The notes under the pieces: model-generated
Database searches by the model: none
The model's input: the letters and a program-made list of their open reading frames with translations, nothing else
Told to the model about the DNA's origin: nothing
From: Caballeronia concitans
Lineage (GTDB): Bacteria; Pseudomonadota; Gammaproteobacteria; Burkholderiales; Burkholderiaceae
Assembly (NCBI RefSeq): GCF_001544615.1
Contig: NZ_FCNV02000017.1
Location: 1-64,000 of the forward strand
Direction of reading: 5' to 3'
Length of the DNA stretch: 64,000 nt
Part shown: in pieces, positions 8,760-20,717 of the stretch
Layout: each line of letters begins with the position of its first letter
How positions within the stretch are numbered: the first letter of the stretch is position 1
Position numbers and translations under genes: made by a program

Positions 8760-8981
8760 TCAGTGCGGGTCCGTGTCCAACTGCAATTGCAGCAGAAGGA
8801 TCGTGTCCTTGACCTTGAGCTTGCGCTTTTTCAGGCGGCGCAACTCGAGGTCGTCGATGCCGGACAGCTTGCCGATCAGCGTGTCCAGGCCGTGATGCTC
8901 TTCCTGCAACTGCGCGATGCGATCGCGAAGCAAAGCGGCATCGACGGCGGATTGTCGGGGTGCGTTCAAGCGCTGCTGCAT
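8760..8981 (-). CDS. YdcH/DUF465-family small helical protein
   Basis: 73 residues, ATG at 8979-8981. It is a highly charged helical hairpin (RDRIAQLQEEHHGLD, LELRRLKKRKLKVKD) typical of the YdcH/DUF465 family, whose biochemical role is not established. It sits 103 bases upstream of the helicase gene on the same strand; the helicase start is a TTG, so the two may share a transcript. Confidence 0.85.
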   Translation of the reverse strand: MQQRLNAPRQSAVDAALLRDRIAQLQEEHHGLDTLIGKLSGIDDLELRRLKKRKLKVKDTILLLQLQLDTDPH

Positions 8982-9043
8982 GCTCGCCTCCTGTCGGCCA
9001 GAGCGAGTGCTTGGGCACCCGGCTCCGATCTATCGATCTGGCG

Positions 9044-9892
9044 TTACTTGCCCTGCTGCTGTTGCTGCTGTTTCAACTGTTCCTGACGCTGCTGTTCCTG
9101 CTGCGCCTGCTGTGCCTGCTGTGCTTTTTCCTGCTGCTTGCGCGCGGCTTCCTTCTGGCGCGCTTCCACTTCGGCGCGATGCTGCGCGGCTTCCTGCTGC
9201 TTCTGCTCGAAACGCTGCGCTTTCTGGTCGCGTTCCTGCGCTTCCGCGACGCCGCGCGCACGCGCCTCGTCGAGTTTCTTCTGGTAATCCGCCTGCTTCT
9301 GGTCGTAGGCCGCCTGGTTGGCCGCACGCTGCGGCGCTTCGGCCGTGCGTTGCGCGGCGGCGAGCGCATTCTGCCGCTGCTTGTCCTCGTACGCCTGCTG
9401 ATTCGCCTTCTCGTTGGCCGCGCGTTGCGGCGCTTCCGCGTCGTATTGCGCCTGCTTCAGCGCGCTTTGCCGGTCGCGCTCTTTCGCGCGCTCGGTGCGC
9501 TGTTCGTCGTCGAGCGCGAGCTGTTCCTGCCGGATCTGCTGACGCGTCTCGCGCATTTCGGTGCGCGCATTGTCGAGGCAATGGTTGACAAAGAACTTGC
9601 TGTAGCAGTCGTGCTGCTTGACGCCGTAGCGGTAATCGTTCTCCGACGTGCGCTTGTCGAGCGCCTTCTGACGCCGGTCATATTCGGCACGCAGCGCCTC
9701 GTCCGCCTTGTCGGCGCTGCTGGCCGAATCGAGCGGCTGCGCGCTCACCGAGGTCGACGGATCGATCGGCCTCGCCGTCTGCGCGATTCCCGGCTGCGTC
9801 ACGAGAGCGACGAGAACGCCGATCGACGATACGGCCACGGCCATCGGCGCGGCCTTTGGAAGGCGAAAGTTGAGCAAATTGATGAACGACAA
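9044..9892 (-). CDS. Exported Gln/Ala/Arg-rich coiled-coil protein, function unknown
   Basis: 282 residues from a TTG at 9890-9892 (an in-frame stop lies just upstream). A hydrophobic stretch around residues 17-36 ending GIAQ-TAR looks like a signal peptide. A short globular segment with two Cys (HDCYSKFFVNHCLDNAR) follows, then about 170 residues of charged, Gln-rich helix predicted as coiled coil. AEAPQRAAN occurs twice about 36 residues apart, inside a longer imperfect repeat. The protein ends in a poly-Gln run. An ATG start at 9844 would leave the signal peptide without its basic region. I do not recognise a named family; the CY-FFVN-C-AR motif looks like the conserved core. Confidence 0.65.
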   Translation of the reverse strand: MSFINLLNFRLPKAAPMAVAVSSIGVLVALVTQPGIAQTARPIDPSTSVSAQPLDSASSADKADEALRAEYDRRQKALDKRTSENDYRYGVKQHDCYSKFFVNHCLDNARTEMRETRQQIRQEQLALDDEQRTERAKERDRQSALKQAQYDAEAPQRAANEKANQQAYEDKQRQNALAAAQRTAEAPQRAANQAAYDQKQADYQKKLDEARARGVAEAQERDQKAQRFEQKQQEAAQHRAEVEARQKEAARKQQEKAQQAQQAQQEQQRQEQLKQQQQQQGK

Positions 9893-9961
9893 CGTGATAG
9901 GGAATCAGGTGCGCGAAGGTGGATAAAGGGCTTGCGCGGTCCCGAAATTCTATCACCGCGC

Positions 9962-9994
9962 GCCGGAGCGCTCCGGCATTTATGGCAAAATGCC
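9962..9994. promoter_or_regulatory. Two overlapping inverted repeats between the coiled-coil gene and tex
   Basis: The perfect 16-bp palindrome GCCGGAGCGCTCCGGC (9962-9977) shares its last three bases with a second inverted repeat, GGCATTT-ATGGCA-AAATGCC (9975-9994). The two could not fold at once. They lie in the 236-base divergent gap, 135 bases before tex, and the second overlaps -10-like sequences on both strands (CAAAAT plus, CATAAA minus). Confidence 0.4.
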
Positions 9995-10128
9995 CCGCTC
10001 AGCAACCCGGCCCATCGCTCGTCACGGCACCCGGTGGCGCTTGCCCGCCGCACGCCCACGCAGTTCCACGCACGCCGGTCCTCGCGCCGCCGCCGCATCC
10101 CTGACGAGCCAGCAGACAGCGCAGAATC

Positions 10129-12474
10129 ATGACGGAAACCGTAGCACTCAAGATCGTACAGCGCATCGCCACCGAACTCACCGTGCAGCCGCGCCAGGTC
10201 GCCGCCGCCGTGCAGCTTCTCGACGAAGGTTCGACTGTCCCGTTCATCGCCCGGTATCGGAAAGAAGTGACCGGCAATCTCGACGACACGCAACTGCGCA
10301 CGCTCGAAGAACGCCTGCTGTACTTGCGCGAGCTGGAAGGCCGCCGCGCGGCGATCCTGCAAAGCATCGACGAGCAAGGCAAGCTGACCGGCGAGTTGCG
10401 CGGCGCGATCGAAGGCGCCGACAGCAAGCAGGTGCTCGAAGATCTCTATCTGCCGTACAAGCCGAAGCGCCGCACGCGCGCGCAGATCGCCCGCGAAGCC
10501 GGTCTGGAACCGCTCGCCCAGGCGCTGCTCGCCGACCCGACGCTCGATCCGCAAGCCGAAGCCGCGAAGTTCGTCGATGCCGAGAAAGGCGTCGCCGACA
10601 CCAAAGCCGCGCTGGACGGCGCACGCGACATTCTTTCCGAGCAGTTCGGCGAAACGGCCGAAATTCTCGGCAAGCTGCGCGACTATCTGTTCAATCAGGG
10701 GCTCGTGATGTCGAGCGTGATGGACGGCAAGGAAGGCGAGGAAGGCGAGAAGTTCCGCGATTACTACGACTACAGCGAGACCATCCGCACCGTGCCGTCG
10801 CACCGCGCGCTCGCGCTGTTCCGCGGACGCAACGCGGGCGTGCTGTCCGTGAAGCTCGGCCTCGGGGAGGAACTGGACGTGCAAGTGCCGCATCCGGGCG
10901 AAGCGATGATCGCGCAGCACTTCGGCATCGCGAATCGCGGGCGCGCCGCCGACAAATGGCTCTCCGACGTCTGCCGCTGGTGCTGGCGCGTGAAGGTGCA
11001 GCCGCACATCGAAAACGAACTGCTCACGCAATTGCGCGAGGAAGCCGAGCACGAAGCGATTCGCGTCTTCGCGCGCAATCTGAAGGACTTGCTGCTCGCC
11101 GCGCCGGCCGGTCCTAAGGCGGTGATCGGTCTCGATCCGGGCCTGCGCACGGGCGTGAAGGTCGCGGTCGTCGATCGCACCGGCAAGCTGCTCGCGACCG
11201 ACACCATCTATCCGCACGAACCGCGCCGCGACTGGGACGGCTCCCTTGCGAAGCTCGCGCGGATCGCGCGTGAAACGCAGGCCGAACTGGTGTCGATCGG
11301 CAACGGCACGGCGTCGCGCGAGACGGACAAGCTCGCGAGCGAACTCATCGCGAAGCATCCGGATTTGAAGCTGCAAAAGATCGTGGTTTCGGAAGCGGGC
11401 GCGTCGGTGTATTCGGCATCGGAACTCGCGGCGAAGGAGTTTCCGGAGCTGGATGTCTCGCTGCGCGGCGCGGTGTCGATCGCGCGGCGTCTTCAGGACC
11501 CGCTTGCCGAACTCGTGAAGATCGAGCCGAAGGCCATCGGCGTGGGGCAGTATCAGCACGACGTGAATCAGCGCGAACTGGCGCGCTCGCTCGATGCGGT
11601 CGTCGAGGACTGCGTGAATGCCGTCGGCGTCGATGCGAACACGGCGTCCGTCGCCCTGCTCGCGCGCGTGTCGGGACTGAACGCGACGCTCGCGCGCAAT
11701 ATCGTCGACTATCGCGATGCGAACGGGCCGTTCCCGTCGCGCGAGCATCTGCGCAAGGTGCCGCGGCTCGGCGACAAGACGTTCGAGCAGGCCGCCGGCT
11801 TCCTGCGCATCAACAACGGCGAGAATCCGCTCGACCGCTCTTCGGTGCACCCGGAAGCGTATCCGGTCGTGCAGCGCATTCTTGCCAGGATCAACAAGCA
11901 CGTCGGCGATGTGCTCGGCAAGCGCGAAGCGCTCGCGGGCCTTTCGCCGGCCGAGTTCGTCGACGATCGTTTCGGTCTGCCGACCGTGCGCGACATTCTC
12001 GCCGAGCTGGAAAAGCCGGGCCGCGATCCGCGCCCCGAGTTCAAGACCGCGACCTTCCGCGAAGGCATCGAGAAAATCTCCGATCTCGCACCGGGCATGG
12101 TGCTGGAAGGCGTCGTGACGAACGTGGCGGCGTTCGGTGCGTTCGTCGATATCGGCGTGCATCAGGATGGCCTCGTGCACGTATCGGCAATGTCGACCAA
12201 GTTCATCAAGGACCCGCACGAAGTCGTGAAGGCGGGCCAGGTCGTCAAGGTGAAGGTGCTCGAAACCGATGTGAAGCGCCAGCGCATTTCGCTGACCATG
12301 CGCCTCGACGACGATTTCGCGCCGGCATCGACGGGCGGTGGCGCCGGATCATCGGCGCGCGGCGGACAGGATCGGCGTTCTTCAGGCGGCGGGCGGGATG
12401 CGCGCTCCGGTCAACGCCGCGAGCAGGAACCGGCCGGCGCAATGGCTGCTGCTTTCGCAAAACTGAAACGGTGA
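10129..12474 (+). CDS. tex: Tex-family S1 RNA-binding protein
   Basis: 781 residues with the Tex layout: N-terminal helical domain ([35 protein letters not shown]), a YqgF/RuvC-like domain starting at [16 protein letters not shown], helix-hairpin-helix motifs ([37 protein letters not shown]) and a C-terminal S1 domain ([20 protein letters not shown]). Tex proteins bind nucleic acid and are tied to transcription and toxin expression in Bordetella and stress tolerance in other genera. The tail after S1 is Gly/Ser/Arg-rich, as in other burkholderial Tex proteins. It is followed by a strong bidirectional terminator shared with kup. Confidence 0.95.
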   Translation: MTETVALKIVQRIATELTVQPRQVAAAVQLLDEGSTVPFIARYRKEVTGNLDDTQLRTLEERLLYLRELEGRRAAILQSIDEQGKLTGELRGAIEGADSKQVLEDLYLPYKPKRRTRAQIAREAGLEPLAQALLADPTLDPQAEAAKFVDAEKGVADTKAALDGARDILSEQFGETAEILGKLRDYLFNQGLVMSSVMDGKEGEEGEKFRDYYDYSETIRTVPSHRALALFRGRNAGVLSVKLGLGEELDVQVPHPGEAMIAQHFGIANRGRAADKWLSDVCRWCWRVKVQPHIENELLTQLREEAEHEAIRVFARNLKDLLLAAPAGPKAVIGLDPGLRTGVKVAVVDRTGKLLATDTIYPHEPRRDWDGSLAKLARIARETQAELVSIGNGTASRETDKLASELIAKHPDLKLQKIVVSEAGASVYSASELAAKEFPELDVSLRGAVSIARRLQDPLAELVKIEPKAIGVGQYQHDVNQRELARSLDAVVEDCVNAVGVDANTASVALLARVSGLNATLARNIVDYRDANGPFPSREHLRKVPRLGDKTFEQAAGFLRINNGENPLDRSSVHPEAYPVVQRILARINKHVGDVLGKREALAGLSPAEFVDDRFGLPTVRDILAELEKPGRDPRPEFKTATFREGIEKISDLAPGMVLEGVVTNVAAFGAFVDIGVHQDGLVHVSAMSTKFIKDPHEVVKAGQVVKVKVLETDVKRQRISLTMRLDDDFAPASTGGGAGSSARGGQDRRSSGGGRDARSGQRREQEPAGAMAAAFAKLKR

Positions 12475-12492
12475 GGAAGTACGCTGGCAAGT

Positions 12493-12522
12493 AAAAAACC
12501 CACGCTTCGGCGTGGGTTTTTT
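12493..12522. terminator. Bidirectional Rho-independent terminator between tex and kup
   Basis: AAAAAACCCACGC-TTCG-GCGTGGGTTTTTT: a perfect stem with a UUCG tetraloop, flanked by A6 and T6, so it can end transcription from both convergent genes. Confidence 0.93.
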
Positions 12523-12548
12523 ATCGCTGGAACGAAACGCGGACGCGC

Positions 12549-14441
12549 TCAGATCTCGATCTTCGTCCCCAGTTCCACGACGCGATTCGCGGGAATACTG
12601 AAGAAATCGGTCGGCTTCGCGGCGTTCTGATGCATCCACGCGAACACGCGCTCGCGCCACACCGACATGCCCGGCAGTTCCGTCGGCACCACCGTTTCGC
12701 GCGCCATGAAGAACGACGTGTCCATCAGTTCGAAGGTCATCGCGTGGGTGCGCGTGATCTGTTCGAGCACCGCCTTCACGTCGGGCGTTTCATTGAAACC
12801 ATACGCGGCCTTCACGAGAAAGAGCCCGCCCGACACGTCCTTCACTTCCAGCCGATGCGCGTCGTCCACATAAGGGATATCGCGCGTAATGAAGTTGAGG
12901 AAGATGGTCCGCTCGTGCAGCACCTTGTTGTGCTTCAGATTGTGCAAGAGGCTCACGGGCACGAGCGAATCGCTGCCGGTGAGATAGATGGCCGTGCCCG
13001 ACACGCGATGCGGCGGATGCGCAAGCAGACCCTGCAGGAACGGCATGAGCGGGATGCCGTCGGCGGCCGTGCGATCCTTCACGATCATGCGGCCCTTGTA
13101 CCAGGTCATCAGCAGGAAGAAGAGCGCCCCGCCGATGCACAGCGGCAGCCAGCCGCCCTGCTCGATCTTCAAGAGGCTCGCGCCGAAGAAGCCGATATCG
13201 ATGACGAGAAACACGGCGATCATCGCGCCGACGAGAAAGCGGTTCCATCCCCACAGGTTCGTCATCACGACGGACACGAGGATGGTGGTCACGAGCATCG
13301 TCGCGGTCACGGCGAGACCGTAAGCGGCGGCCAGATTCTCCGAGCTTTTGAACCCGACCACGATGCACAGGATGATGAAGAGCAGCATCCAGTTGACGAG
13401 CGGAATATAGATCTGCCCGATCGCCAGTTCGGACGTATGCAGGATCTTCATGCGCGGCACGTAGCCGAGCTGAATGGCCTGACTCGTCAGCGAATACGCG
13501 CCCGAGATCACGGCTTGCGATGCGATCACGGTGGCGATCGTCGAGAGAATCACGAGCGGCAGCAGCGCCCAGTCCGGCGCGAGCAGAAAGAACGGGCTTT
13601 CGATGGCCTTCGGCGAATGCATCAAGAGCGCGCCTTGCCCGAAATAATTCAGCAAAAGCGACGGCATCACGAGCCCGTACCAGCCGTAACGAATGGGACT
13701 GACGCCGAAGTGACCCATGTCGGCGTAGAGCGCTTCCGCGCCCGTCAGCACCAGCACGACCGAGCCCAGCACGATATACGCCTGCAACACGTGATCGGCC
13801 ATGAACGAGAACGCGTAATACGGATTCAGCGCGACCAGCACGCCCGGCGCGATCGCGATGTGATAAGCGCCCAGCCCGGCGAGCGTCAGGAACCAGACCA
13901 GCATGATCGGCCCGAAGAGCTTGCCGACGACGGCGGTGCCATGACGCTGGATCCAGAACAGCATGACAAGGATCACCATCGTGATGGGGATCACGTAGGG
14001 AGAGAGTTTCGGCGCGGCGATCTCGAGACCTTCCACCGCCGATATCACCGACATCGCCGGCGTGATGACGGCATCGCCATAAAACATGCATGCGCCGAAG
14101 ATGCCGAGCATCATCAGCACACCGGATAGACGGCCGGGATCTTTCACGCTGCGCAGCGCGAGCGTCATCATCGCGAAGACGCCGCCCTCGCCGTTGTTGT
14201 CGGCGCGCATGACGAAGAGCACGTATTTGACGGCCACCACCATGACGATGGCCCAGAACAGCAAGGAGATGACGCCGAGGATGGACGCTTCCGAAAGCGC
14301 GATGCCGTGCGTCGGGCTAAAGGCTTCCTTCAGAGCGTAGAGGGGACTCGTGCCGATGTCGCCGAAGACGACGCCGATGGCCGCGAGCGCAAGCGATGGC
14401 AAAGGCTGTTTGCGCTCTTGCGCGTGAGTCATGTTAGTCAT
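12549..14441 (-). CDS. kup: Low-affinity potassium transporter Kup
   Basis: 630 residues, the normal length for KUP/HAK/KT proteins that import K+ with protons across the inner membrane. The signature [17 protein letters not shown] opens the first membrane segment, about 12 hydrophobic segments follow, and a soluble C-terminal domain ends at LGTKIEI. Two starts are possible, ATG at 14441 and ATG at 14432 (MTHAQERKQ); neither has a strong ribosome binding site. It is transcribed away from the phosphoribosyltransferase terminator, convergently with tex. Confidence 0.96.
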   Translation of the reverse strand: MTNMTHAQERKQPLPSLALAAIGVVFGDIGTSPLYALKEAFSPTHGIALSEASILGVISLLFWAIVMVVAVKYVLFVMRADNNGEGGVFAMMTLALRSVKDPGRLSGVLMMLGIFGACMFYGDAVITPAMSVISAVEGLEIAAPKLSPYVIPITMVILVMLFWIQRHGTAVVGKLFGPIMLVWFLTLAGLGAYHIAIAPGVLVALNPYYAFSFMADHVLQAYIVLGSVVLVLTGAEALYADMGHFGVSPIRYGWYGLVMPSLLLNYFGQGALLMHSPKAIESPFFLLAPDWALLPLVILSTIATVIASQAVISGAYSLTSQAIQLGYVPRMKILHTSELAIGQIYIPLVNWMLLFIILCIVVGFKSSENLAAAYGLAVTATMLVTTILVSVVMTNLWGWNRFLVGAMIAVFLVIDIGFFGASLLKIEQGGWLPLCIGGALFFLLMTWYKGRMIVKDRTAADGIPLMPFLQGLLAHPPHRVSGTAIYLTGSDSLVPVSLLHNLKHNKVLHERTIFLNFITRDIPYVDDAHRLEVKDVSGGLFLVKAAYGFNETPDVKAVLEQITRTHAMTFELMDTSFFMARETVVPTELPGMSVWRERVFAWMHQNAAKPTDFFSIPANRVVELGTKIEI

Positions 14442-14627
14442 AAAAGCGAGATATCCGTCCAGAGCGGAAGAAAACCGAACGCCATTCTATCTAACGTCGC
14501 ACGCATAGACGCCCTCTCGCATGTTGCGGACGCGCCACGAGAGACGCGAGTGAGAGTTTAGCATCGTGCCCCGTGGGTGTCGGCGGGATCGCGCGTGCGT
14601 TACATCGCGTTTGCTTCGAGCGGCCGC

Positions 14628-14677
14628 AGAAAAAGCAAAACGCCGTTGCTTCGGGCGAAACGCCCGGCGCAACGGCG
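14628..14677 (-). terminator. Terminator of the ndk-to-phosphoribosyltransferase gene run
   Basis: A long hairpin (CGCCGTTGC...GCAACGGCG outer stem at 14641-14677, inner CGGGCG-AAA-CGCCCG) lies 23 bases past the last stop. On the minus strand it is followed by TTTTGCTTTTTC, a U-rich tail. It marks the 3' end of the long minus-strand gene run. Confidence 0.8.
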
Positions 14678-14700
14678 ATGTTTCGATGCTTCGATACGTG

Positions 14701-15261
14701 TTACACGCGGCCGTTTTGCGTGCCGCGCTTGATCCACGCGCCGAGATTATGCGGACGCACGGTGTCCCATTCCTCGAACGGCTGATGTATCCACGGGTTC
14801 GTTTCGAGAAACTGCACGTGATAGTCGGGCTTGACCTTCGAGCACGCCTTGTACCACAGCACCGCGGAGCGCACCGCCGTGATCGCGGGATAACGCTCCT
14901 TCAGATGATCCTGCACGCGCGCGAGCGTGACGCCGGAATCGACGAGATCGTCGACGAGCAGCACGTTGCCCGACAACTCGCCGCGCGTCATCGTGATGTA
15001 CTGCGCGATGTCCAGATCGCCCTGCTGCGTGCCCGCCGCTTCGCGATACGAACTCGTCGCGAGAATGGCGAGCGGCAGGTCGTAGATGCGCGAAAGCTGG
15101 TCGCCGACGCGCAGGCCGCCGCGCGCCAGGCACAGGATTTTGTCGAACTTCCATCCCGACTCGTGCACGTTCAGCGCGAGAAGTTCGATCAACCGGTGAT
15201 ATTCGTCCCAGTTGACCCAGAGGTTCTTTTCGTCGTTACGCGGGTCGGTCATCGCGATCAT
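14701..15261 (-). CDS. Purine-type phosphoribosyltransferase (xanthine/hypoxanthine PRTase-like)
   Basis: 186 residues with the PRPP-binding motif VLLVDDLVDSGVTL and the upstream ILCLARGGLRVGD loop. It belongs to the COG2236-like group of PRTases that salvage hypoxanthine/xanthine/guanine; exact base specificity cannot be read from the sequence. The ATG at 15261 has AAAGAG seven bases upstream; MTDPRND at 15252 is an alternative. It is directly downstream of purA, which makes adenylosuccinate from IMP, so the two could feed the same purine pool. It is the last gene before the terminator. Confidence 0.87.
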   Translation of the reverse strand: MIAMTDPRNDEKNLWVNWDEYHRLIELLALNVHESGWKFDKILCLARGGLRVGDQLSRIYDLPLAILATSSYREAAGTQQGDLDIAQYITMTRGELSGNVLLVDDLVDSGVTLARVQDHLKERYPAITAVRSAVLWYKACSKVKPDYHVQFLETNPWIHQPFEEWDTVRPHNLGAWIKRGTQNGRV

Positions 15262-15365
15262 GGTGAGGCTCTTTCAATTGCGTACTGCGGTTATATACGA
15301 AATGTGGCCGCGCTAAGCGGCCACATTCTTTTACAGCGTCCGGCTAGGGTCGAAGCGTGGTGCGC

Positions 15366-16721
<1,356 letters not shown>

Positions 16722-16841
16722 TTAGCTGGTTAAAAACGCATTTTACCTATGTTCGCGGTCGTTTCCGAGTTTTTCGGGATGCGTTCCGCGATTCGGTCGC
16801 CTTTGCGCGATTAGACGCACGAAGGCGAAAGTCCTTGGCCG

Positions 16842-18014
16842 TCAGGCGCCGGCAGGAGCCGGATTCACGCGCTCCTCGACCGCCCATTGCCCGTTTCGCT
16901 CGACGAGCACGCGATCGAACGCGAATTCGTCGAGATCGTGTTCGTGGCCCGGCAGCGCCTGAATGACGACCTCGCCCGCATCGCGCAGCGCCGCGACGGC
17001 CGCGCGCAGCGGTTCTTCGTGCTTCCACGGCGCGAGGATCGCGCTGCCGCGTGCATCGACGGGCGAAATGCGCGCCACTTCGCGCAGGTCCAGCGAAAAG
17101 CCCGTCGCTGGCCGTGCGCGGCCATATGCGGAGCCGACGTCGTCGTAACGGCCGCCGCGCGCAACCGCGTTCGGCACGCCGTCGACGTAAGCGGAGAACA
17201 TCACGCCGCTGTGGTACGCGTAGCCGCGCAAATCGGCGAGGTCGATCATCAATTCGGCGCCGTCCGCCCGGGCGGCGAGGAACGCGAGGTCGTCGAGCGC
17301 GCGGGCGATCACCGGCAGATTCGGCAGACGCGCACGCGCCATTTCGAGCACGGAAGCATCGCCATACAGCGACGGCAGCGCGCGCAACGCATCGCGCGGC
17401 ACATGGCCGAGATGCGCGGTCAGTTCGTTCAGGCGCGGCACGTCCTTGCTGGCGAGCGCGTCGTACAGCGCTTCTCCGAGCGATGCCGCCGCCGGCTCAA
17501 GCTCGAGCAGCGCGGCCAGCACGCCCGCGTGGCACAGATCGAGACGCACTTTCGAGAGGCCCGCGAGATGCAGCGAATCGAGCATGAGTTGCTGAATTTC
17601 GAGGTCCGCCTCGAGCCCGGCGTGACCGTAGATTTCCGCGCCGATCTGGATCTGCTCGCGCGTCGCGTGCAGCCCGCGCGGACGCGTGTGCAGCACGACG
17701 CCCGCGTAGCAAAGACGCGTGACGCCCTGCCGGTTCAGCAAATGCGCGTCGATGCGCGAGACCTGCGGCGTGATGTCCGCGCGCAGTCCGAGCGTGCGGC
17801 CGGACAACTGATCGACGAGCTTGAACGTGCGCAGATTGAGGTCGCTTCCGCCGCTCGTCAGCAGCGACTCGAGATATTCGAGCATCGGCGGCATGACGAG
17901 TTCATAACCGTACGAGCGGAACCGGTCGAGCAGGCGGCGGCGCAGCTCTTCGATCTTGCGGGCCTCCGACGGCAACACGTCGGCGATATTTTCGGGAAGT
18001 AACCAGGTGGACAT
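16842..18014 (-). CDS. hisZ: ATP phosphoribosyltransferase regulatory subunit HisZ
   Basis: 390 residues resembling the catalytic core of histidyl-tRNA synthetase but without tRNA charging. HisZ binds the short form of HisG and confers histidine feedback control on the first step of histidine synthesis. The class II-like motif 2 region is visible ([17 protein letters not shown]), and the N-terminus [20 protein letters not shown] is typical. Its presence implies a short-form hisG elsewhere on the chromosome. The start at 18014 is the only plausible one. Confidence 0.96.
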   Translation of the reverse strand: MSTWLLPENIADVLPSEARKIEELRRRLLDRFRSYGYELVMPPMLEYLESLLTSGGSDLNLRTFKLVDQLSGRTLGLRADITPQVSRIDAHLLNRQGVTRLCYAGVVLHTRPRGLHATREQIQIGAEIYGHAGLEADLEIQQLMLDSLHLAGLSKVRLDLCHAGVLAALLELEPAAASLGEALYDALASKDVPRLNELTAHLGHVPRDALRALPSLYGDASVLEMARARLPNLPVIARALDDLAFLAARADGAELMIDLADLRGYAYHSGVMFSAYVDGVPNAVARGGRYDDVGSAYGRARPATGFSLDLREVARISPVDARGSAILAPWKHEEPLRAAVAALRDAGEVVIQALPGHEHDLDEFAFDRVLVERNGQWAVEERVNPAPAGA

Positions 18015-18124
18015 CGATACGTTTCCTGCTTGGTCGCGCTTCGCGGCGCGGGTCGCATGGGCGAATAGGGAAAAGATAGGCTAAATGGCGGATCGCCGCC
18101 GGGCGCTTTGTTCCTGGGACGGAA

Positions 18125-18310
18125 TCACGTGGCGATCCACAGCAGGATCAGACCGAGCGCCATGGCGATCAGCCCGCCGATGCGGATGTGATGCGGCGGC
18201 CGCTCGGCGATACGGCGGAACGTGTCGCGCCAGGCCGTGGGAAACACGAAGGGAAACATGCCTTCGATAATCAGCATCAACGCAAGAGCGAGCAGTATCG
18301 TCTCGACCAT
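18125..18310 (-). CDS. DUF2065 (YjeT-like) small inner-membrane protein
   Basis: 61 residues with two hydrophobic segments (ILLALALMLIIEGMFPFVFP and IGGLIAMALGLILLWIA) separated by a basic loop (AWRDTFRRIAERPPHHIR). This is the DUF2065/YjeT layout. It lies between hflC and hisZ, the same place as yjeT between hflC and purA in E. coli. Function unknown; the conserved link to the HflKC protease regulator suggests a membrane role. Confidence 0.9.
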   Translation of the reverse strand: MVETILLALALMLIIEGMFPFVFPTAWRDTFRRIAERPPHHIRIGGLIAMALGLILLWIAT

Positions 18311-18370
18311 GTCTATGGGAAGAAGGCGCCGCGCGATCGTTCATGCTTCGTGACGCGCGGCGCGGGTGCG

Positions 18371-19267
18371 TCAGCGTTTCGCCGCGGCAGCAGACGTATC
18401 CGCGCCGCCGTTCGGGCTCTTCATGAAACGGAAGAAATCGCTGCTCGGGTCGACCACGATCACGTCGCCGGACTTGAACGTCTTCTTGTAAGCCTCGAGG
18501 CTCTGATAGAACTGGTAGAACTGGGGATCGCGGCCATAGGCGTCGGCTGCGATGGCCGCCGCCTTGCTGTCCCCTTCGCCGCGGATGGATTGCGCCTGAC
18601 TGTAGGCGTCGGCGAGAATCTGCTGCTGCTCGCGTTCCGCGTCGGCCTTGATCTTGTCCGCATCCGCCGTGCCTTTCGCGCGCTCGGTCGCCGCCGCCTG
18701 CTGGCGCGCCGCGATCATGCGCTTGTAGACCGAATCGGCCACCGCCGACGGAAAGTCGATGCGCGTCATCTGCAAATCGACGAGCTGCACGCCGAACGCG
18801 GCCGCCGCGCTTTCCACCGCCTTCAGCGCTTCCGTTTCGATCGCCTGCTGATTGCCGAGCGCATCGGTCAGCGAACGATTCGCGAACGCGCTCGCAAGCG
18901 CCGTGCGCGCCAGCGCGATCAGCCGCTCCTGCGCGGTCTGCGTGTTCTTCTCGTTACTGACGAAGAGCTTGAGCGGATCGGCCACGCGGTACTTGACCAC
19001 CGTATTGGCCAGCACTTCGTTCTTGTCCGACGTGGTGAAACGGTCAGCGCCGCTCTCGTCGATGGTGAGCGTGCGGGTGTCGATGAGCGTGAGCGTCTGG
19101 AACGGCGGCGGCAGCTTGAAGTGCAGGCCGGGGCCGTCGAGACGCGGATTGCTGTCGCCATGAGCGGCGACGACGGCGGCATGCCGTTCGTCGACAGTGA
19201 AGACCATCGACGAACCGATGAACAGCACGATGACGACCGCGACGACGAGCGCAATGATTCGATTCAT
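18371..19267 (-). CDS. hflC: FtsH protease modulator HflC
   Basis: 298-residue SPFH/prohibitin-domain protein. One N-terminal membrane anchor (IIALVVAVVIVLFIGSSMVF) is followed by the SPFH domain and a long Ala/Gln/Glu-rich helix (ERAKGTADADKIKADAEREQ). With HflK it forms the periplasmic cage around FtsH that restrains its proteolysis of membrane proteins. The ribosome binding site AAGGAG overlaps the hflK stop, so the two subunits are translationally coupled, as expected for a 1:1 complex. Confidence 0.97.
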   Translation of the reverse strand: MNRIIALVVAVVIVLFIGSSMVFTVDERHAAVVAAHGDSNPRLDGPGLHFKLPPPFQTLTLIDTRTLTIDESGADRFTTSDKNEVLANTVVKYRVADPLKLFVSNEKNTQTAQERLIALARTALASAFANRSLTDALGNQQAIETEALKAVESAAAAFGVQLVDLQMTRIDFPSAVADSVYKRMIAARQQAAATERAKGTADADKIKADAEREQQQILADAYSQAQSIRGEGDSKAAAIAADAYGRDPQFYQFYQSLEAYKKTFKSGDVIVVDPSSDFFRFMKSPNGGADTSAAAAKR

Positions 19268-19278
19268 GTTCGCGCTCC

Positions 19279-20676
19279 TTACTGCAAGTCGTCTTGACGG
19301 CTGCGCGAGCGGAACGCATCGCGCGAACGCAGCGGGTCGCCGCTGGCCGCACTGGCGCCGCTTGCCACGCTGGCAGGCGCTGCCGTCGACGGCGCGGACG
19401 CCGCGTTTTGCGAACGCACCTGCGCATCCGGCACGGTGGACGCATTCGGCGCGCTCGCCGCGGCGGCATTGCCCGCGTTGCCCGCTGCGTCCTTCGCCTG
19501 CTGGCGATTCGCATCGACCAGTTTGTCGAGCGGCAGATAAATCACGTTATTGCCTGCCTTGCTGTCCACGAATACCTTCGTGGTGCGCGAGTAGATCTGC
19601 TGCATCGTGTCCAGGTACATGCGTTGACGAATGACCGCCGGCGCCTTCGAGTATTCCGCGAAGACCTCCTTGAAACGCTCGGCGTCGCCCTGAGCCTGCG
19701 TGACTTCGCGGTTGCTGTATGCGTTCGCTTCCGCGATCGTCTTCGCCGCATCCGCCTTCGCGCGCGGCAGCAGTTGATTCGCGTAGGCCTCGGCGGTATC
19801 GCGGGCGCGTTCGTTGTCCTGACGCACGCGCGATGCCTCCTCGAACGCCGCCTGCACCTGCGTCGGCACCTGCACGCTCTGCACGGTGACGCCCGTCACT
19901 TGCAGGCCGGTGCGGTACGCGTCGAGCGAGCGCTGGATGGCTTCGGCAAGACGCGCGCGCAATGCTTCGCGGTCCTTGTAAAGCAGGTCGTCGGTCATCG
20001 CGGCGCCGGCAATTTCGCGGATCGCGGCCTGGCCCGCCTCGGTGACGCTCTGATCGGGATCGAGACTGCGGAACAGGAAGTCGGTCGGCGACTTGATCTG
20101 GTACTGCACCGCGAAGCGCACGTCGAGAATGTCGGCCTCGTTCGTCAGAAGCGATGCGTCGCGCACGTTGCCTTGCGACAGCGCCGCGCCGCGCCCGATT
20201 TCGACGGAACGAACCTGAGATGTATCGACGATATCGTGCGACTGGAACGGATAAGGCAGACGCCAGTGGATGCCTTGCGTGACCGTCTGACGATACTGGC
20301 CGAACTGCGAGACCACGCCGACATGCCCGTCCTGCACGACGAACACGCCGCTGCCCAGATAAATGGCGATGAGCACGCCAATGACGATGCCCACGCCGAT
20401 GCGCGTGCCGCGTCCGTTGTCGCGCGGCATGCCGCCGCCGGGCTTGCGGCCGAAGATGCCCGCGATCCGGCGATTGAACTCGCGCCACATTTCGTCGAGA
20501 TCCGGCGGGCCTTCTTCCTTGCCGTTGCCGCGCTTGCCGTCCTGCGGACGCTTGGAGTCGTTCTTCACGCCATCGCCGTCGCCCCGCCCCCAGCGCGGAT
20601 CGTTGATCGAAAAGACGGCACGCATGCGTTGCCTGTTAGTCCGCTCGTTGTAATCGTTCACTCGGTGATTCACCAT
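19279..20676 (-). CDS. hflK: FtsH protease modulator HflK
   Basis: 465 residues: a Gly/Asp/Lys-rich cytoplasmic N-terminus (SINDPRWGRGDGDG; PPDLDEMWREFNRRI), one membrane span (GVGIVIGVLIAIYLGSGVFVV), the SPFH domain and a helical region, ending in a Ser/Ala-rich low-complexity tail. Partner of HflC. The start is uncertain: ATG at 20676, GTG at 20661 (opening VNDYNER) or ATG at 20625 (MRAVFSINDPRW). It is 41 bases downstream of hflX. Confidence 0.95.
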   Translation of the reverse strand: MVNHRVNDYNERTNRQRMRAVFSINDPRWGRGDGDGVKNDSKRPQDGKRGNGKEEGPPDLDEMWREFNRRIAGIFGRKPGGGMPRDNGRGTRIGVGIVIGVLIAIYLGSGVFVVQDGHVGVVSQFGQYRQTVTQGIHWRLPYPFQSHDIVDTSQVRSVEIGRGAALSQGNVRDASLLTNEADILDVRFAVQYQIKSPTDFLFRSLDPDQSVTEAGQAAIREIAGAAMTDDLLYKDREALRARLAEAIQRSLDAYRTGLQVTGVTVQSVQVPTQVQAAFEEASRVRQDNERARDTAEAYANQLLPRAKADAAKTIAEANAYSNREVTQAQGDAERFKEVFAEYSKAPAVIRQRMYLDTMQQIYSRTTKVFVDSKAGNNVIYLPLDKLVDANRQQAKDAAGNAGNAAAASAPNASTVPDAQVRSQNAASAPSTAAPASVASGASAASGDPLRSRDAFRSRSRQDDLQ

Positions 20677-20717
20677 TAGACAGCCGGTTCGATGCCGCGT
20701 CGGTAATACGGAGCAGT

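Noticed and set aside
9799-12219. 806-codon open frame antisense to tex
   Set aside because: Low-complexity Arg/Leu/Glu-rich product with no domain; tex on the other strand is unmistakable.
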